Source: Veillonella sp. CHU740
GTDB lineage: Bacteria > Bacillota > Negativicutes > Veillonellales > Veillonellaceae
NCBI RefSeq assembly: GCF_003992055.1
Contig: NZ_RQVD01000013.1
Location: 1 to 57,712, forward strand
Direction of reading: 5' to 3'
DNA: 57,712 bases
Shown here: positions 45,550-55,181 of the stretch, in pieces
How the letters are laid out: each line of letters begins with the position of its first letter
How positions within the stretch are numbered: position 1 is the first letter of the stretch
The notes under the pieces: generated by a model
Seen by the model: only the letters and a program-made list of their open reading frames with translations
Database searches by the model: none
What the model was told of the DNA's origin: nothing
Program-made: the position numbers and the translations under genes

Positions 45550-46573
45550 GAGTACCTCCTGTAAAATTTGGATACAATCCGTGAATCATAATATCCAATC
45601 CATCATGGATTCGTGTGCCAGCACTGTACACCATAAACAATGGAATTCCATGTACTCGATGGTTACGTATGGCATCCACATGCTGTAATGTAGGATTCTT
45701 ATATAGATTGTCTATGAGTTCATCTTGCCGTTCATAATCCTCTTCCACTAACACTAAAAAGATAACTGATGGATTCAAATGAATTAATTCTTCTGCATTG
45801 ATTGTCTGTCCTGCTTCCGAAATAAGATGACCTCCTATTTCTTCTAGCATATTTCCTGCTAATGTTTCTTTATCATACACTCGATACTGTCGCCCAGAAT
45901 TTTCCAGTATCAAAACAGTATCTTTGGTATGCTGTGCTTCTCCATAGGTCTTTGCCTCTGTCACTGCACGTTTTGTTCGGTTCACAAGTTCTTCCGCCCG
46001 TTCTTGTCTATTGACGATAGCACCTAAATCAAGAATATATTGATATTCTCCCTCTACTGTTCTCTTAGATTTTTTATAGGATGCTCTTGATATGTAACTA
46101 TCAATTCCACGTTGTGCCCAGAAATCTGTACTCTTCCAATTATTCTTCTGAAAGGTTGAATACCATCCTACAAGCAAATCTGGTTCCCATAGTAATGTAG
46201 TTTCTACATCTGGAATTTCCATACTTTTATAAGGAATTTTTTCATAGGCATCACGATATTCCTCTGCAATATATTTACTATCTGGCACCCCTATAGCGGC
46301 AATCATACGATCACCTACTCCTAGAGCAAGCAATGTTTCTACTGAACTTTGCCAAACACCCATGATACGTCGTGGTTCCCCTTCATAGGTGACAACTTGA
46401 TCAGTACCTTTGCTTGTTAACTGATTCACTATACGTGGCCCTACTTCATGAGATACAGCAGTACTTTCCACATAGTCAGGCATAGGAATGAATTCTTCCA
46501 TGCCATGTAAATGTGCGCTATACAAGCCTCCTAGCAAAGCCACTACACAGCCTGTTATATATATTTTTTTCAT
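45542..46573 (-). CDS. ABC substrate-binding protein (iron complex/cobalamin type)
   Basis: A 343-residue periplasmic-binding protein of the FecB/BtuF class: an N-terminal signal sequence, PRRIMGVWQSSVETLLALG and WEPDLLVGWYSTF, long bridging helix and C-terminal lobe with HLNPSVIFLV. There is no convincing lipobox (a Cys is too near the N-terminus), so it is likely soluble in the periplasm. Directly downstream of the receptor and overlapping the permease gene. The ligand is not visible. Confidence 0.88.
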   Translation of the reverse strand: MKKIYITGCVVALLGGLYSAHLHGMEEFIPMPDYVESTAVSHEVGPRIVNQLTSKGTDQVVTYEGEPRRIMGVWQSSVETLLALGVGDRMIAAIGVPDSKYIAEEYRDAYEKIPYKSMEIPDVETTLLWEPDLLVGWYSTFQKNNWKSTDFWAQRGIDSYISRASYKKSKRTVEGEYQYILDLGAIVNRQERAEELVNRTKRAVTEAKTYGEAQHTKDTVLILENSGRQYRVYDKETLAGNMLEEIGGHLISEAGQTINAEELIHLNPSVIFLVLVEEDYERQDELIDNLYKNPTLQHVDAIRNHRVHGIPLFMVYSAGTRIHDGLDIMIHGLYPNFTGGTHE

Positions 46574-46625
46574 CCGTTCACCTAAACGAAAGAGCTACAA
46601 ATTGTAGCCCTTTCTAGCATCACTT

Positions 46626-49094
46626 TTAGAATTTGTATTTAGCACCAATCATAGCTTGACGAGCTGGCATTGCAGAACTACCTGGGCCATATACGGCATA
46701 GCTAGTAGTTTCGTATGCTTCGTTCGTTAAGTTTGTCACTGCAACATATGTTGTTAAATCTTTATTTACATCATAGTTTAAGTTCCAATCTAAGATTACG
46801 AAACGTTTTGAAGTAAAAGCTTCAATATTGGAACCAGTATAGTAGTTAACCAATAATCCAGAAGATACTTTACCCGCATCATAATTTACATTGAGTGTAT
46901 AATGATTCGCTGGACGCAATTTGTTGATACCTGTGTTGATATCACCAGAGTTATTATAGTTCCATGCTGGATTTACTACATAACCTGGTTTTGCTGACCA
47001 TCTATCTTTTAAATGACTGTATGCCACACCAACAGTCCAGTTTTTATTAATCTTATGATCTACTGTAAGATTAAAAGATGTTTTCTTTTGATTTGCATTC
47101 ACAGGAACACTTTCAAAACCATTCGGAGTTCTTACTTCAAAGCTAGCAATAGCATTTGTCATGTCGGTAAGACTATAGTTTACACCTACAGTGGTTTTCT
47201 TGTTAAATATTTTTTGATAGCCTAATGTATATACATTTCCTTTTTCATCCTGTAAGTTTGTTTTTGTTCCATCATAGGCTGAAACATAATCACCACTACG
47301 TAATGGGCGAAGAACTTTTGTCCAGCCAGCATACACTGTGCTACCATCATGCAGTTGATATTGTAGATTTAAGGAAGGTGTCACAACATGTGGGTCACCA
47401 CCTAACGATTTTCCCGCCTCTGTTATGTAATCACTATATTTAGCAAATCGTACAGCAGGTGTCACATCAAAATTATCATTTACATGAATTTTATCTTGTA
47501 CATAACCATATAAAGAATTACGTTTTACAGATGTTTTTACTTTTCCTTTAGATGTTTGATACACATGATCATTTTGATCTTTATCGTAGGAAACATTCGC
47601 GATGATATCATGTTTACCTATAGAACGTGCTACTTGTAATTGAATCCCACGCTTTCTCTCATCATAATAATGTCTTGGGTCTTGTGCTTTTCCACCCGTT
47701 TTGGCTACCCATTCTTCCAAGGCTGCTTTACTACCGCCAGGGAATGGGGCTAAATTTTTTTCAATCCATGCATCTAATAATGCACCGTCTTTAGCGCCAT
47801 CTGGGAAGTCCTTTGTAAATTGATCTCCCGTTAAATTGAATGCCTTATTACTCATTCCATCATCATGTAATACCCAAGCATATTTATCACTACTTAAATA
47901 CTGATGACTTTGGATATAAAAACGAACAAAACTTTCCATATCAGATTGACGATCGAAAGTGTATTTTACATCCACATCATTATTTTTATACTTACTATAG
48001 GAATTGTAACCAAATCCATCTAAAGCAAATAAATTATGGTAGGCAGGGTTTCCTTTTTCATTTTGCACAACTTTATATTTATTTTCGTTATCATAGTCCC
48101 CTGAATAGTCTTCATTTAGGACTAACTTGCCATCTTCATCCCGTTCACCCACAGCAGCTTTAAATATGATTTGATTCCAATCTTTTTTATTCCAATATTT
48201 TTGGTTTGGCGTAGAAATCGGATATCCATCTTTGCCTTGTTGATGGTTAATAGATACAGTTAAACGTTCTGTATCACTGAAATCTTTATCAAGTCGCACA
48301 TTAGCGCCTCGCTCATCAAAACGAGAACCTCCCAATATTCCAATATCACCTGTATGTCCGTCACGATATTTTGTATCACCAGACACCACTCGATGTAATC
48401 CTACATAATAGTGTAGCGAGTTGTCATTACCCGCACTGCCGGAGTACGACAGATCATAATTATGCTTACCCCATGTTCCTGTAGATACGTCAATAGAGCC
48501 TTGTTTAGTGGCCTCACCTTTTCTAGTGATAATATTAATAGCACCACCAGTAGCATCAGAACCATATACAGAGGCACCTGGACCTTTAATAACCTCAATT
48601 TTATCTACTGCATTAATATTGATAACTTGGTCAAGATTTACTCCTGTAGACTTACTACCTGACTCACTGCTACCTGCAATACGAGTACTTGTAGAGTTAT
48701 CTACACGACGACCATCAACCAATACTATAACGCGAGTATCACCGTTAATAGAAATACCATTATTGAAGAATTGGAATCCATATTCCCCACCACGGTATCC
48801 TGGGTTTTGGAATGTAATACCAGGGATACGTTTGATGGCCTCTGTTAAGTCAGAATAATGGCGTTTTTCGATTTCATCACGAGTGATTACTTTTACATCA
48901 CCACCAGTACGATAATAGGATTGTTCTGTTACTGTATTGCCAAATTGGTCTTTCGAACGATCTCCTTTTACTACCTTTGTATCTAATTGGTAGTTGTCTA
49001 AATGCTCATCAAATGCTGCTTGTGCACCATTAAATGTAGTCAATGCTACACAGGCTAACAAAGCCGCAGAAATACGTTTACTTGTTACTTTCAT
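46626..49094 (-). CDS. TonB-dependent outer-membrane receptor
   Basis: An 822-residue receptor. Signal peptide to about residue 26 (ending GAQA), a possible TonB box LDTKVVKG, plug domain with ITRDEIEKRHYSDLTEAI and VLVDGRRVDNSTS, then a beta-barrel with alternating strands and the terminal aromatic strand ending GAKYKF. It imports a scarce ligand into the periplasm, energised by the TonB system encoded next to it. FecA/BtuB/HmuR-type ligands are all possible; no ligand signature is visible. Promoter TTGTAA, 18 bp, TACAAT (49178-49207). Confidence 0.95.
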   Translation of the reverse strand: MKVTSKRISAALLACVALTTFNGAQAAFDEHLDNYQLDTKVVKGDRSKDQFGNTVTEQSYYRTGGDVKVITRDEIEKRHYSDLTEAIKRIPGITFQNPGYRGGEYGFQFFNNGISINGDTRVIVLVDGRRVDNSTSTRIAGSSESGSKSTGVNLDQVININAVDKIEVIKGPGASVYGSDATGGAINIITRKGEATKQGSIDVSTGTWGKHNYDLSYSGSAGNDNSLHYYVGLHRVVSGDTKYRDGHTGDIGILGGSRFDERGANVRLDKDFSDTERLTVSINHQQGKDGYPISTPNQKYWNKKDWNQIIFKAAVGERDEDGKLVLNEDYSGDYDNENKYKVVQNEKGNPAYHNLFALDGFGYNSYSKYKNNDVDVKYTFDRQSDMESFVRFYIQSHQYLSSDKYAWVLHDDGMSNKAFNLTGDQFTKDFPDGAKDGALLDAWIEKNLAPFPGGSKAALEEWVAKTGGKAQDPRHYYDERKRGIQLQVARSIGKHDIIANVSYDKDQNDHVYQTSKGKVKTSVKRNSLYGYVQDKIHVNDNFDVTPAVRFAKYSDYITEAGKSLGGDPHVVTPSLNLQYQLHDGSTVYAGWTKVLRPLRSGDYVSAYDGTKTNLQDEKGNVYTLGYQKIFNKKTTVGVNYSLTDMTNAIASFEVRTPNGFESVPVNANQKKTSFNLTVDHKINKNWTVGVAYSHLKDRWSAKPGYVVNPAWNYNNSGDINTGINKLRPANHYTLNVNYDAGKVSSGLLVNYYTGSNIEAFTSKRFVILDWNLNYDVNKDLTTYVAVTNLTNEAYETTSYAVYGPGSSAMPARQAMIGAKYKF

Positions 49095-49115
49095 GAATAT
49101 ACCTCCAAAATGTTT

Positions 49116-49207
49116 GTACGCCCGTACGTTTTATATGAATATGTATTGCTTTTTTCACATGTAAAGCATACCTTTTTATTGTACTTCATAGTTTCTTCAT
49201 TTTACAA
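49116..49207 (-). promoter_or_regulatory. Receptor promoter and palindrome in its leader
   Basis: -35 TTGTAA (49202-49207), 18 bp, -10 TACAAT (49178-49183). GTACG-CC-CGTAC (49116-49127) lies just before the ribosome-binding site and may be an operator or small hairpin. No cobalamin or other riboswitch was recognised in this 316-bp gap. Confidence 0.5.
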
Positions 49208-49411
49208 TAGATTTATCAAATATAACATAATTTCATAGTTAGATTTTCCTATGTTCTGTATTATATTTTTAATTAACTTACATCTTGTATAACAATATAT
49301 TGCATAATATTTAAAACCAATCTTGGACTAGAACATGTATTCATTCTATGTTACTATGGTTTAGGTACAATATTAAACAATACATCCATCCGTTGTATCC
49401 AGGAGGTAAAG

Positions 49412-50287
49412 ATGGAACAACTCAATAAAAAAGGGCTTATCACTGGTTTAAGCTGTTATATTATTTGGGGACTTCTCCCCTTATTTTGGGCCCTCTTGCA
49501 TCATATAGCACCTATGAGTGTGCTAGCACATCGCATTATTTGGTCAGCCGTATTCATGTCATTCGTTGCTATCGGCATGAACTATACACAATTTAAAATA
49601 GACTGTCACCATTTGCGATCCAATATTTCACAAATTGTACTCTTAGTATTAGCTGCTATCTTAATTGCTTTTAATTGGGGCATTTACATTTGGGCTGTCG
49701 CAAACAATCGTGTTATGGATACTAGCTTTGGCTATTATATCAATCCGCTGTTAAATGTAGTGCTTGGTGTGTTTATCTTTAAAGAACGTTTATCTACCAT
49801 ACAATGGTGTAGTGTCGGTCTTGCCACGCTAGGTATTCTATTCCTCACCTTCCAATTAGGGACTATTCCAGATATTGCCCTAGAATTAGCATTCACTTTT
49901 GGCCTATATGGAGTCGTTAAGAAAAAACTAGTGATTCATCCTTTCACTAGTATTGCTTTTGAGGCTTGGTTAATTACACCATTTGCACTAGCATATACCC
50001 TGTATATTGACCCTAGTTCCTGGACTTCCTTCCAATATGATACATATACGGCCCTATTATTCGTGATCTCAGGTCTTACCACATCAGCTCCACTTGTGTT
50101 ATTTAGTTATGGGGCTCGGCTATTACCCTTGAACTTATTAGGGTTCTTGCAATACGTATCTCCAACCATCGCCCTAATGTTAGCTATCTTCTATTTCGGT
50201 GAAAGCTTCGATACTAATAAACTCATTGCCTTTTCATTTATCTGGGCAGCTCTAGCTATGTATACGACATCAAATCGCACAAAATAA
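49412..50287 (+). CDS. rarD: RarD-type EamA transporter
   Basis: A 291-residue drug/metabolite superfamily protein with ten helices and two EamA repeats. LSCYIIWGLLPLFWALL and AHRIIWS at the start, NWGIYIWAVANNRV, and SYGARLLPLNLLGFLQYVSPT in the second half are RarD-specific. The substrate is not known; E. coli RarD was named from chloramphenicol sensitivity. CAGGAGG precedes the ATG. Single gene. Confidence 0.9.
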   Translation: MEQLNKKGLITGLSCYIIWGLLPLFWALLHHIAPMSVLAHRIIWSAVFMSFVAIGMNYTQFKIDCHHLRSNISQIVLLVLAAILIAFNWGIYIWAVANNRVMDTSFGYYINPLLNVVLGVFIFKERLSTIQWCSVGLATLGILFLTFQLGTIPDIALELAFTFGLYGVVKKKLVIHPFTSIAFEAWLITPFALAYTLYIDPSSWTSFQYDTYTALLFVISGLTTSAPLVLFSYGARLLPLNLLGFLQYVSPTIALMLAIFYFGESFDTNKLIAFSFIWAALAMYTTSNRTK

Positions 50288-50292
50288 ATAAC

Positions 50293-50327
50293 AAAAGCCT
50301 GTCCCTCATTGGTGCAGGCTTTTTCCT
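50293..50327 (+). terminator. Terminator after rarD
   Basis: AAAAGCCTG/CAGGCTTTT arms (50293-50301, 50315-50323) with T5. Confidence 0.8.
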
Positions 50328-50336
50328 ATAGAATAT

Positions 50337-50370
50337 AAAAGCTCACGCCTTAAGAATGCTGTGAGCTTTT
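50337..50370 (-). terminator. Terminator after abiEii
   Basis: 10-bp arms AAAAGCTCAC/GTGAGCTTTT (50337-50346, 50361-50370), T-run on the minus strand. Confidence 0.8.
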
Positions 50371-50410
50371 AGTATATATTATTTAATCTAGGTATATGAT
50401 TATATAATCT

Positions 50411-51259
50411 TTACTTCACATACTCGATGAATCGTTCTCCTATCTTATCATACACATCAAGTGTGTCATCAAACTGTATGCCTTTCGCATAAGAATTCGC
50501 ACCTCTATATTTTTCCCATAACTTTTGCAATCCCTTACTACCACGTAGCAACTTTGTAATAAACTTATAGGATCGTATCATATCATCCGTGCCTCGTTGA
50601 GTGCTGGTTCTTTCTATCGCTTTACATAATATATCATCCTTTATTTCTTTCTTATACATTGAATAAATTATGTACAAATCATAAAAATCTCTTGCTCTTG
50701 TGGTTGTAATATTTCTACTTGTGATTGTTTCGAATTTTTCTGCAAGAACCGTTTCTAATGTATACGACATTATTGGAATTATTCCATCCTCTAATATCTT
50801 AGAATATCCATAAGTCATTTCCTTTGGAGTTATAACATCTCCAGTTGTAATATCAATTCGGAGAATCGCATTTATTTTACCAAATGTGCACCTAATTGTA
50901 GCACAAAAATCTTCGTAAAGACCATCTTCTCTTATAGGTTTCAATGTAACTAATTCATATTGTATCTCTACATCAATTTTTTCATCTAGGATTTCATCCA
51001 AAATAACTTTAATATTTGTTTCATGTACTGGTAATCCTTTAATCGTCGCATCCATATCTAGAGTACTTCTCATATCTACCCCGATTAATGAAGATATTAG
51101 CAATCCACCTTTCAAAATAAAATTTTCACAATATTTAGACTTTGAAAGCTTTTCAAGAATACCTTCAAATAAGCACATGTGCAATAATGAATTTGGATTT
51201 GCCCCAGTCTCTTTAGATATATTTCGAATTGCTCCTTTTATCTGTTCTGCAGTCTTCAT
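50411..51259 (-). CDS. abiEii: AbiEii-type nucleotidyltransferase toxin
   Basis: A 282-residue DUF1814/AbiEii protein. The nucleotidyltransferase site is seen as FILKGGLLISSLIGVDMRST followed by LDMDATI, i.e. the GG and DxD motifs, and a downstream DFYDLYIIY region. Relatives transfer nucleotides to tRNA acceptor ends or similar targets and cause reversible growth arrest; E. coli/Streptococcus AbiE also aborts phage infection. It overlaps the AbiEi stop by 4 bp (ATGA), and both genes are more AT-rich than the core genes, which suggests acquisition. Confidence 0.88.
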   Translation of the reverse strand: MKTAEQIKGAIRNISKETGANPNSLLHMCLFEGILEKLSKSKYCENFILKGGLLISSLIGVDMRSTLDMDATIKGLPVHETNIKVILDEILDEKIDVEIQYELVTLKPIREDGLYEDFCATIRCTFGKINAILRIDITTGDVITPKEMTYGYSKILEDGIIPIMSYTLETVLAEKFETITSRNITTTRARDFYDLYIIYSMYKKEIKDDILCKAIERTSTQRGTDDMIRSYKFITKLLRGSKGLQKLWEKYRGANSYAKGIQFDDTLDVYDKIGERFIEYVK

Positions 51260-51855
51260 AGCATTATCTCCGTATATTGTATCAATTCATCTTCCATATC
51301 CATCAACATTGCATATTGAGATAACCTTAATAGATTAATAGCATCATTCAAAAAATAGGTTCGTATCGTCTCTCTAAAAATTTGCCCCTCGATTCTATCT
51401 TTATCTCGAATTATATCAAGTACCGTTCTTTCCTTATCATAGGTTGATAATCTCCGTCCAAAAGGGCTCAATTGTTCTACTTTCCCTAGCTCAAATAATT
51501 CTTTATTCACATATTTAAAATTAATATTATCTTTTAACCTTGTCACTCGACTAACATTATCCCCGGCCATTATCGTCATCACATAGTTACTTGGTATTTT
51601 TGTTGTTAATCCTTGCAAGTAAGCAGCCGTCTCGTGCGAAAATACCCCTTTCCTAATGCGATGTGTAAAATATAGATACTCATCAATATTCTCATGCGGA
51701 AGTGCGTATAGTCCTGTGGCTACTTTTTCTAATTTAGCATCTACGACTAATGCCTTTAAGGTATCTTTGTGAAAGCCATGCTCCAAGACTTCTTTCGTAG
51801 TAATCACTCCTGCATTATTCTTTATAACTTCCAATAAACGATCCTTTTTTTTCAC
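51256..51855 (-). CDS. abiEi: AbiEi-type antitoxin/repressor
   Basis: A 199-residue protein with an N-terminal winged helix (ITTKEVLEHGFHKDTLKALV) and the AbiEi C-terminal domain (FSHETAAYLQGL, then the ERTVLDIIRDKDRI segment). It neutralises the toxin and represses the operon. The start is GTG at 51855 with GGTGG upstream. The promoter has TATAAT (51884-51889) and TTGACT (51905-51910) with a 15-bp spacer, and TTCTTA/TAAGAA (51875-51880, 51895-51900) brackets the -10, as expected for autoregulation. Confidence 0.88.
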   Translation of the reverse strand: MKKKDRLLEVIKNNAGVITTKEVLEHGFHKDTLKALVVDAKLEKVATGLYALPHENIDEYLYFTHRIRKGVFSHETAAYLQGLTTKIPSNYVMTIMAGDNVSRVTRLKDNINFKYVNKELFELGKVEQLSPFGRRLSTYDKERTVLDIIRDKDRIEGQIFRETIRTYFLNDAINLLRLSQYAMLMDMEDELIQYTEIML

Positions 51856-51874
51856 TCTTTACACCACCTTTTTA

Positions 51875-51910
51875 TTCTTAAATATTATATCTTCTAAGAA
51901 CAAAAGTCAA
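51875..51910 (-). promoter_or_regulatory. AbiE promoter with inverted repeat across the -10
   Basis: TTGACT (51905-51910), 15 bp, TATAAT (51884-51889); TTCTTA (51875-51880) and TAAGAA (51895-51900) are inverted copies either side of the -10. Confidence 0.55.
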
Positions 51911-52123
51911 TATAAAGGTTGATAGGAATCAAACGTATTACCAATCTGTAGCCTCAGCAACTGAAAATTATTTTTAATTAGTTTATACTACATATATACA
52001 ATGAAAGTTATTCGATTAGGTGGATTCTATCACCACTTCTTACCAAATAGTATATGACGTATATCTTAATAAAATGGTTATATAACAGATATACTCATTA
52101 GACTCAGTAGAAAGGAGATCCTC

Positions 52124-53851
52124 ATGGATACAATGAAACAAGCCCTCGGCCTAACTGGTAATGACAGAATGGAAGTCATGATTGACATTAAAGATCGTTT
52201 TCTAAGCGGAACCTTAGATTTAGAAACAGCACGCACTTTATTAAAAGAAAAAATCGGCACATGTACGCCTGATGAATTTGCCTACGGTGAACAACAATTA
52301 AAAGGTTCTTACACAGATGAAGAGATTACTCATAGAATGGATGACTTATTAGAGTTATTTGATGGTATCTTGATTCGAGCTAACAATGAATATCCTGTAC
52401 ATCATCCATTGACAGTATATCTTGATGAAATCGACGCCATGGAACAACAATTAGGCGAAATGGAAACCATGTTACAAGCCCCTCACTTCATTCTCAATCC
52501 TTGGCTTGGTGTATATGATGCACTTACCACTTGGCGCATTCATTTGGCACGCAAACAAAATCAATTATACCCTGTGTTAGAGCGATATGGTTTCGACCGT
52601 CCTACGAAAATCATGTGGACTTTCGACGATGCGGTTCGTGATGCTATCTCTGAAAGTAAACAACTGCTCGAATCTGGTCAAGAATCTGAATTTTTAGCTA
52701 AACAAGCGGATGTCATCGATATTATTCGCGATTTAAACAACAAAGAAAAAGAAGTCCTTATCCCTACGGCATGGAAACTGTTACAAGACATCGATTTTAT
52801 TACTATGAGCCGTGGAGATCATGAAATTGGCTTTGCTTTCATCACGCCTCCACCATTCTACGAAGGTCGCCCCGATGCTGTGCCATCCCATCATTCCGAA
52901 CCATCTACAAACAACGCACCACAACATACTTTCACAGGTGCTAATCAAGGACATGTAACTCAAACTGGCTCAGTTGCATCTACTGGTTCCGTATCTAGCA
53001 CAGCACTAAGTGGCGGTGCTAATCCTACAGCCTTATTACAAGAGTTAGCCCAATTAGTTGGCAAATACGGTATCAATGGGAATGCAGAACAAACCCACGA
53101 TCTTGCAGTAGGCTCTTTAACCATTGAACAAATTAAGTTAATCTTTAAATTCTTACCAGTGGACATTACATTCGTAGATGAAAATGATTTAGTCCGCTTC
53201 TATAATGATACAAAGCACCGCATTTTCCCTCGTAGCTCTAATATTATCGGTCGTGTTGTACAAAACTGCCACCCTAAAAAGAGCCTCCCTTTGGTCCAAG
53301 AAATCATCGATTCTTTCAAAGCTGGCAGACAAGATTATACTGAAATGTGGATTGACAAGCCTGATCTATTTATCCACATTGAGTACATCGCTGTTCGTAA
53401 TGAAGAAGGCCAATTTAAAGGCATCTTAGAAATGGTACAAGATTGCACTCACATTCGTAGTCTAAGTGGTTCTCGTAAAGAACTCATTTGGGAAGGATCT
53501 GATTCTGCGTACCATGCAGTAGACCACATTGATTACAAACATGTACGCAAAGAGGATGGTACAGCTAGTACTACTGAACAAAATACAGTGCAAAAAAGTG
53601 CTTCACAGTCTACGGTCTATGAAAACGATCTAGGGTTGACTGGTGACACCAAACTATTCCCTCTATTCGATGTAATTCCAGGCCTAAAAGACCACATGAT
53701 TCATATCAATCCAAACTTTAAAATGCTAAACTCCCCATTAGCCAAACTTATGAAATTTAAAGCCACACTGTCCATGGTAGCTGAACGTGGTGAAATGCCT
53801 TTAGATGATTTAATCCAAGCTATTTTAGCATTCAAACACAACCAACAATAA
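52124..53851 (+). CDS. DUF438/hemerythrin-like protein with PAS and DUF1858 domains
   Basis: A 575-residue multidomain protein. Residues ~8-75 are DUF438, ~80-240 a hemerythrin-like helical bundle with NEYPVHHPLTVYLDEIDAM carrying likely di-iron ligands, ~250-300 a low-complexity Ser/Thr/Gln linker, ~310-450 a PAS domain (LPVDITFVDENDLVRFYNDT onward, with HRIFPRSSNIIGRVVQNCHP), and the last ~70 residues DUF1858 (LFPLFDVIPGL). A redox, oxygen or NO sensing or Fe-S repair role is suggested by the hemerythrin and DUF438 parts; no output domain is present. GAAAGGAG precedes the ATG. Single-gene unit. Confidence 0.85.
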   Translation: MDTMKQALGLTGNDRMEVMIDIKDRFLSGTLDLETARTLLKEKIGTCTPDEFAYGEQQLKGSYTDEEITHRMDDLLELFDGILIRANNEYPVHHPLTVYLDEIDAMEQQLGEMETMLQAPHFILNPWLGVYDALTTWRIHLARKQNQLYPVLERYGFDRPTKIMWTFDDAVRDAISESKQLLESGQESEFLAKQADVIDIIRDLNNKEKEVLIPTAWKLLQDIDFITMSRGDHEIGFAFITPPPFYEGRPDAVPSHHSEPSTNNAPQHTFTGANQGHVTQTGSVASTGSVSSTALSGGANPTALLQELAQLVGKYGINGNAEQTHDLAVGSLTIEQIKLIFKFLPVDITFVDENDLVRFYNDTKHRIFPRSSNIIGRVVQNCHPKKSLPLVQEIIDSFKAGRQDYTEMWIDKPDLFIHIEYIAVRNEEGQFKGILEMVQDCTHIRSLSGSRKELIWEGSDSAYHAVDHIDYKHVRKEDGTASTTEQNTVQKSASQSTVYENDLGLTGDTKLFPLFDVIPGLKDHMIHINPNFKMLNSPLAKLMKFKATLSMVAERGEMPLDDLIQAILAFKHNQQ

Positions 53852-53871
53852 TATATTTACCTATATCGATG

Positions 53872-53899
53872 AAAAGGGTCCTTCGGGACCCTTTTGTAT
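53872..53899 (+). terminator. Terminator after the DUF438 gene
   Basis: 10-bp stem AAAAGGGTCC/GGACCCTTTT with a TTCG tetraloop (53882-53885). Confidence 0.85.
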
Positions 53900-53911
53900 A
53901 TTAAAAATATA

Positions 53912-53957
53912 AAAATAGAGGAAAGTTGATACTTTCTAATCAACTTTCCTCTATTTT
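53912..53957 (-). terminator. Terminator after the aminotransferase gene
   Basis: Perfect 18-bp arms (53912-53929, 53940-53957) with T-rich ends on both strands. Confidence 0.85.
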
Positions 53958-53996
53958 ATTTGTAGGCTATTTTGTTATAGCCCCTCTATTCTATTA

Positions 53997-55181
53997 CTAT
54001 ATTTCTTTACTCTTAAGTTTTTGCAAAAAGATTTCAATCCGTTTGACTGCTTCTTTTATATTTTGTAACGATGTGGAATAGGCCACTCGCACAAAGCCTT
54101 CTCCACAATCTCCAAATGCATTGCCTGGTACAATAGCTATCCGTTGATCATACAGAAGCTTTTCACAGAAATCCTCCGAACTAAGGCCTGTGCTTTTAAT
54201 AGATGGAAATACATAAAAGGCCCCTTCTGGCTCAAATGTATGAAGTCCCATACGGTTAAAAGCGCTCACTAATAAGCGACGACGCATATCGTATTCTTCA
54301 CGCATGTATTGGATATCTTTGTCTCCGTTTTTCAACGCTTCTATCGCCGCATATTGAGACATGGACGGCGCACTCATAATACCATACTGATGCATCTTCG
54401 TCATTTGCGCAATAATCGGTGCTGGACCTGTGGCAAACCCAAGGCGCCAGCCAGTCATAGCATAAGCTTTGGAAAAGCCATTGATTAAGATAGTACGTTC
54501 TTGCATACCTGGAATGGATGCAATAGATACATGTGGTTCATCACCATACGTCAGCTCACTATATAGCTCATCGGACAAAATGAATAAATCATACTTGATC
54601 ACAACTTCTGCTATGGCTTCCAGATGCTCACGACGTAATACAGCACCTGTTGGATTATTAGGAAATGGTAAGACTAACAATTTTGTTTTTTCCGTCACTG
54701 CTGCTTCAATCGCTTCTGGCGTTAAACGAAACTCATCTTCTTCTTTCGTAACAATTTGCACTGGCTTTGCATTACATAATTCCGCTAATGGCGTATAACA
54801 TACAAAACTAGGTACAGGAATCAACACTTCATCCCCAGGATTTAGCAAGGTACGACAAGTTAAATCAATGGCCTCAGATCCACCTACTGTCACAATCACT
54901 TCTGTTGCTGGGTCATAGGATACTTGATACTTCCGTTCTAACCATTTAGAAATTTCTTCCCGTAGTTCCATGAACCCGCGATTAGGGGAATACCAAGTTT
55001 TTCCCTTTTCTAATGTACTAATTCCCTCTTCACGAATATGGTAGGGCGTAGCAAAATCTGGTTCACCAATACTGAGGGAAATAACATTATCTAATTCATT
55101 AGCAATTTCAAAAAAGCGTCGAATCCCAGATGGCTTCACAGCTTTGATTTCAGCATTTAAATAGTTGTCATAATTAATCAT
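53997..55181 (-). CDS. Class I/II pyridoxal-phosphate aminotransferase
   Basis: A 394-residue fold type I aminotransferase. SLSIGEPDFATP, YSPNRGFMELR, FPNNPTGAV, LSDELYSELTYG and the PLP lysine in NGFSKAYAMTGWRLG are all present, closest to the aspartate/aromatic (PatA/AspB-like) group. The amino acid specificity is not clear. The ATG at 55181 overlaps the Lrp gene stop by 8 bp (ATGATTAA), so the two are coupled and Lrp may regulate this operon. Confidence 0.9.
   Translation of the reverse strand: MINYDNYLNAEIKAVKPSGIRRFFEIANELDNVISLSIGEPDFATPYHIREEGISTLEKGKTWYSPNRGFMELREEISKWLERKYQVSYDPATEVIVTVGGSEAIDLTCRTLLNPGDEVLIPVPSFVCYTPLAELCNAKPVQIVTKEEDEFRLTPEAIEAAVTEKTKLLVLPFPNNPTGAVLRREHLEAIAEVVIKYDLFILSDELYSELTYGDEPHVSIASIPGMQERTILINGFSKAYAMTGWRLGFATGPAPIIAQMTKMHQYGIMSAPSMSQYAAIEALKNGDKDIQYMREEYDMRRRLLVSAFNRMGLHTFEPEGAFYVFPSIKSTGLSSEDFCEKLLYDQRIAIVPGNAFGDCGEGFVRVAYSTSLQNIKEAVKRIEIFLQKLKSKEI

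Noticed and set aside
44993-45688. 231-codon plus-strand frame over the permease and binding-protein genes
   Set aside because: Opposite-strand shadow with low-complexity Ile/Thr/Pro content; the FecCD permease motifs on the other strand are clear.
49095-49411. Possible cobalamin riboswitch before the TonB-dependent receptor
   Set aside because: The gap is long enough, but no conserved riboswitch core was found; an ordinary promoter and a short palindrome explain it.
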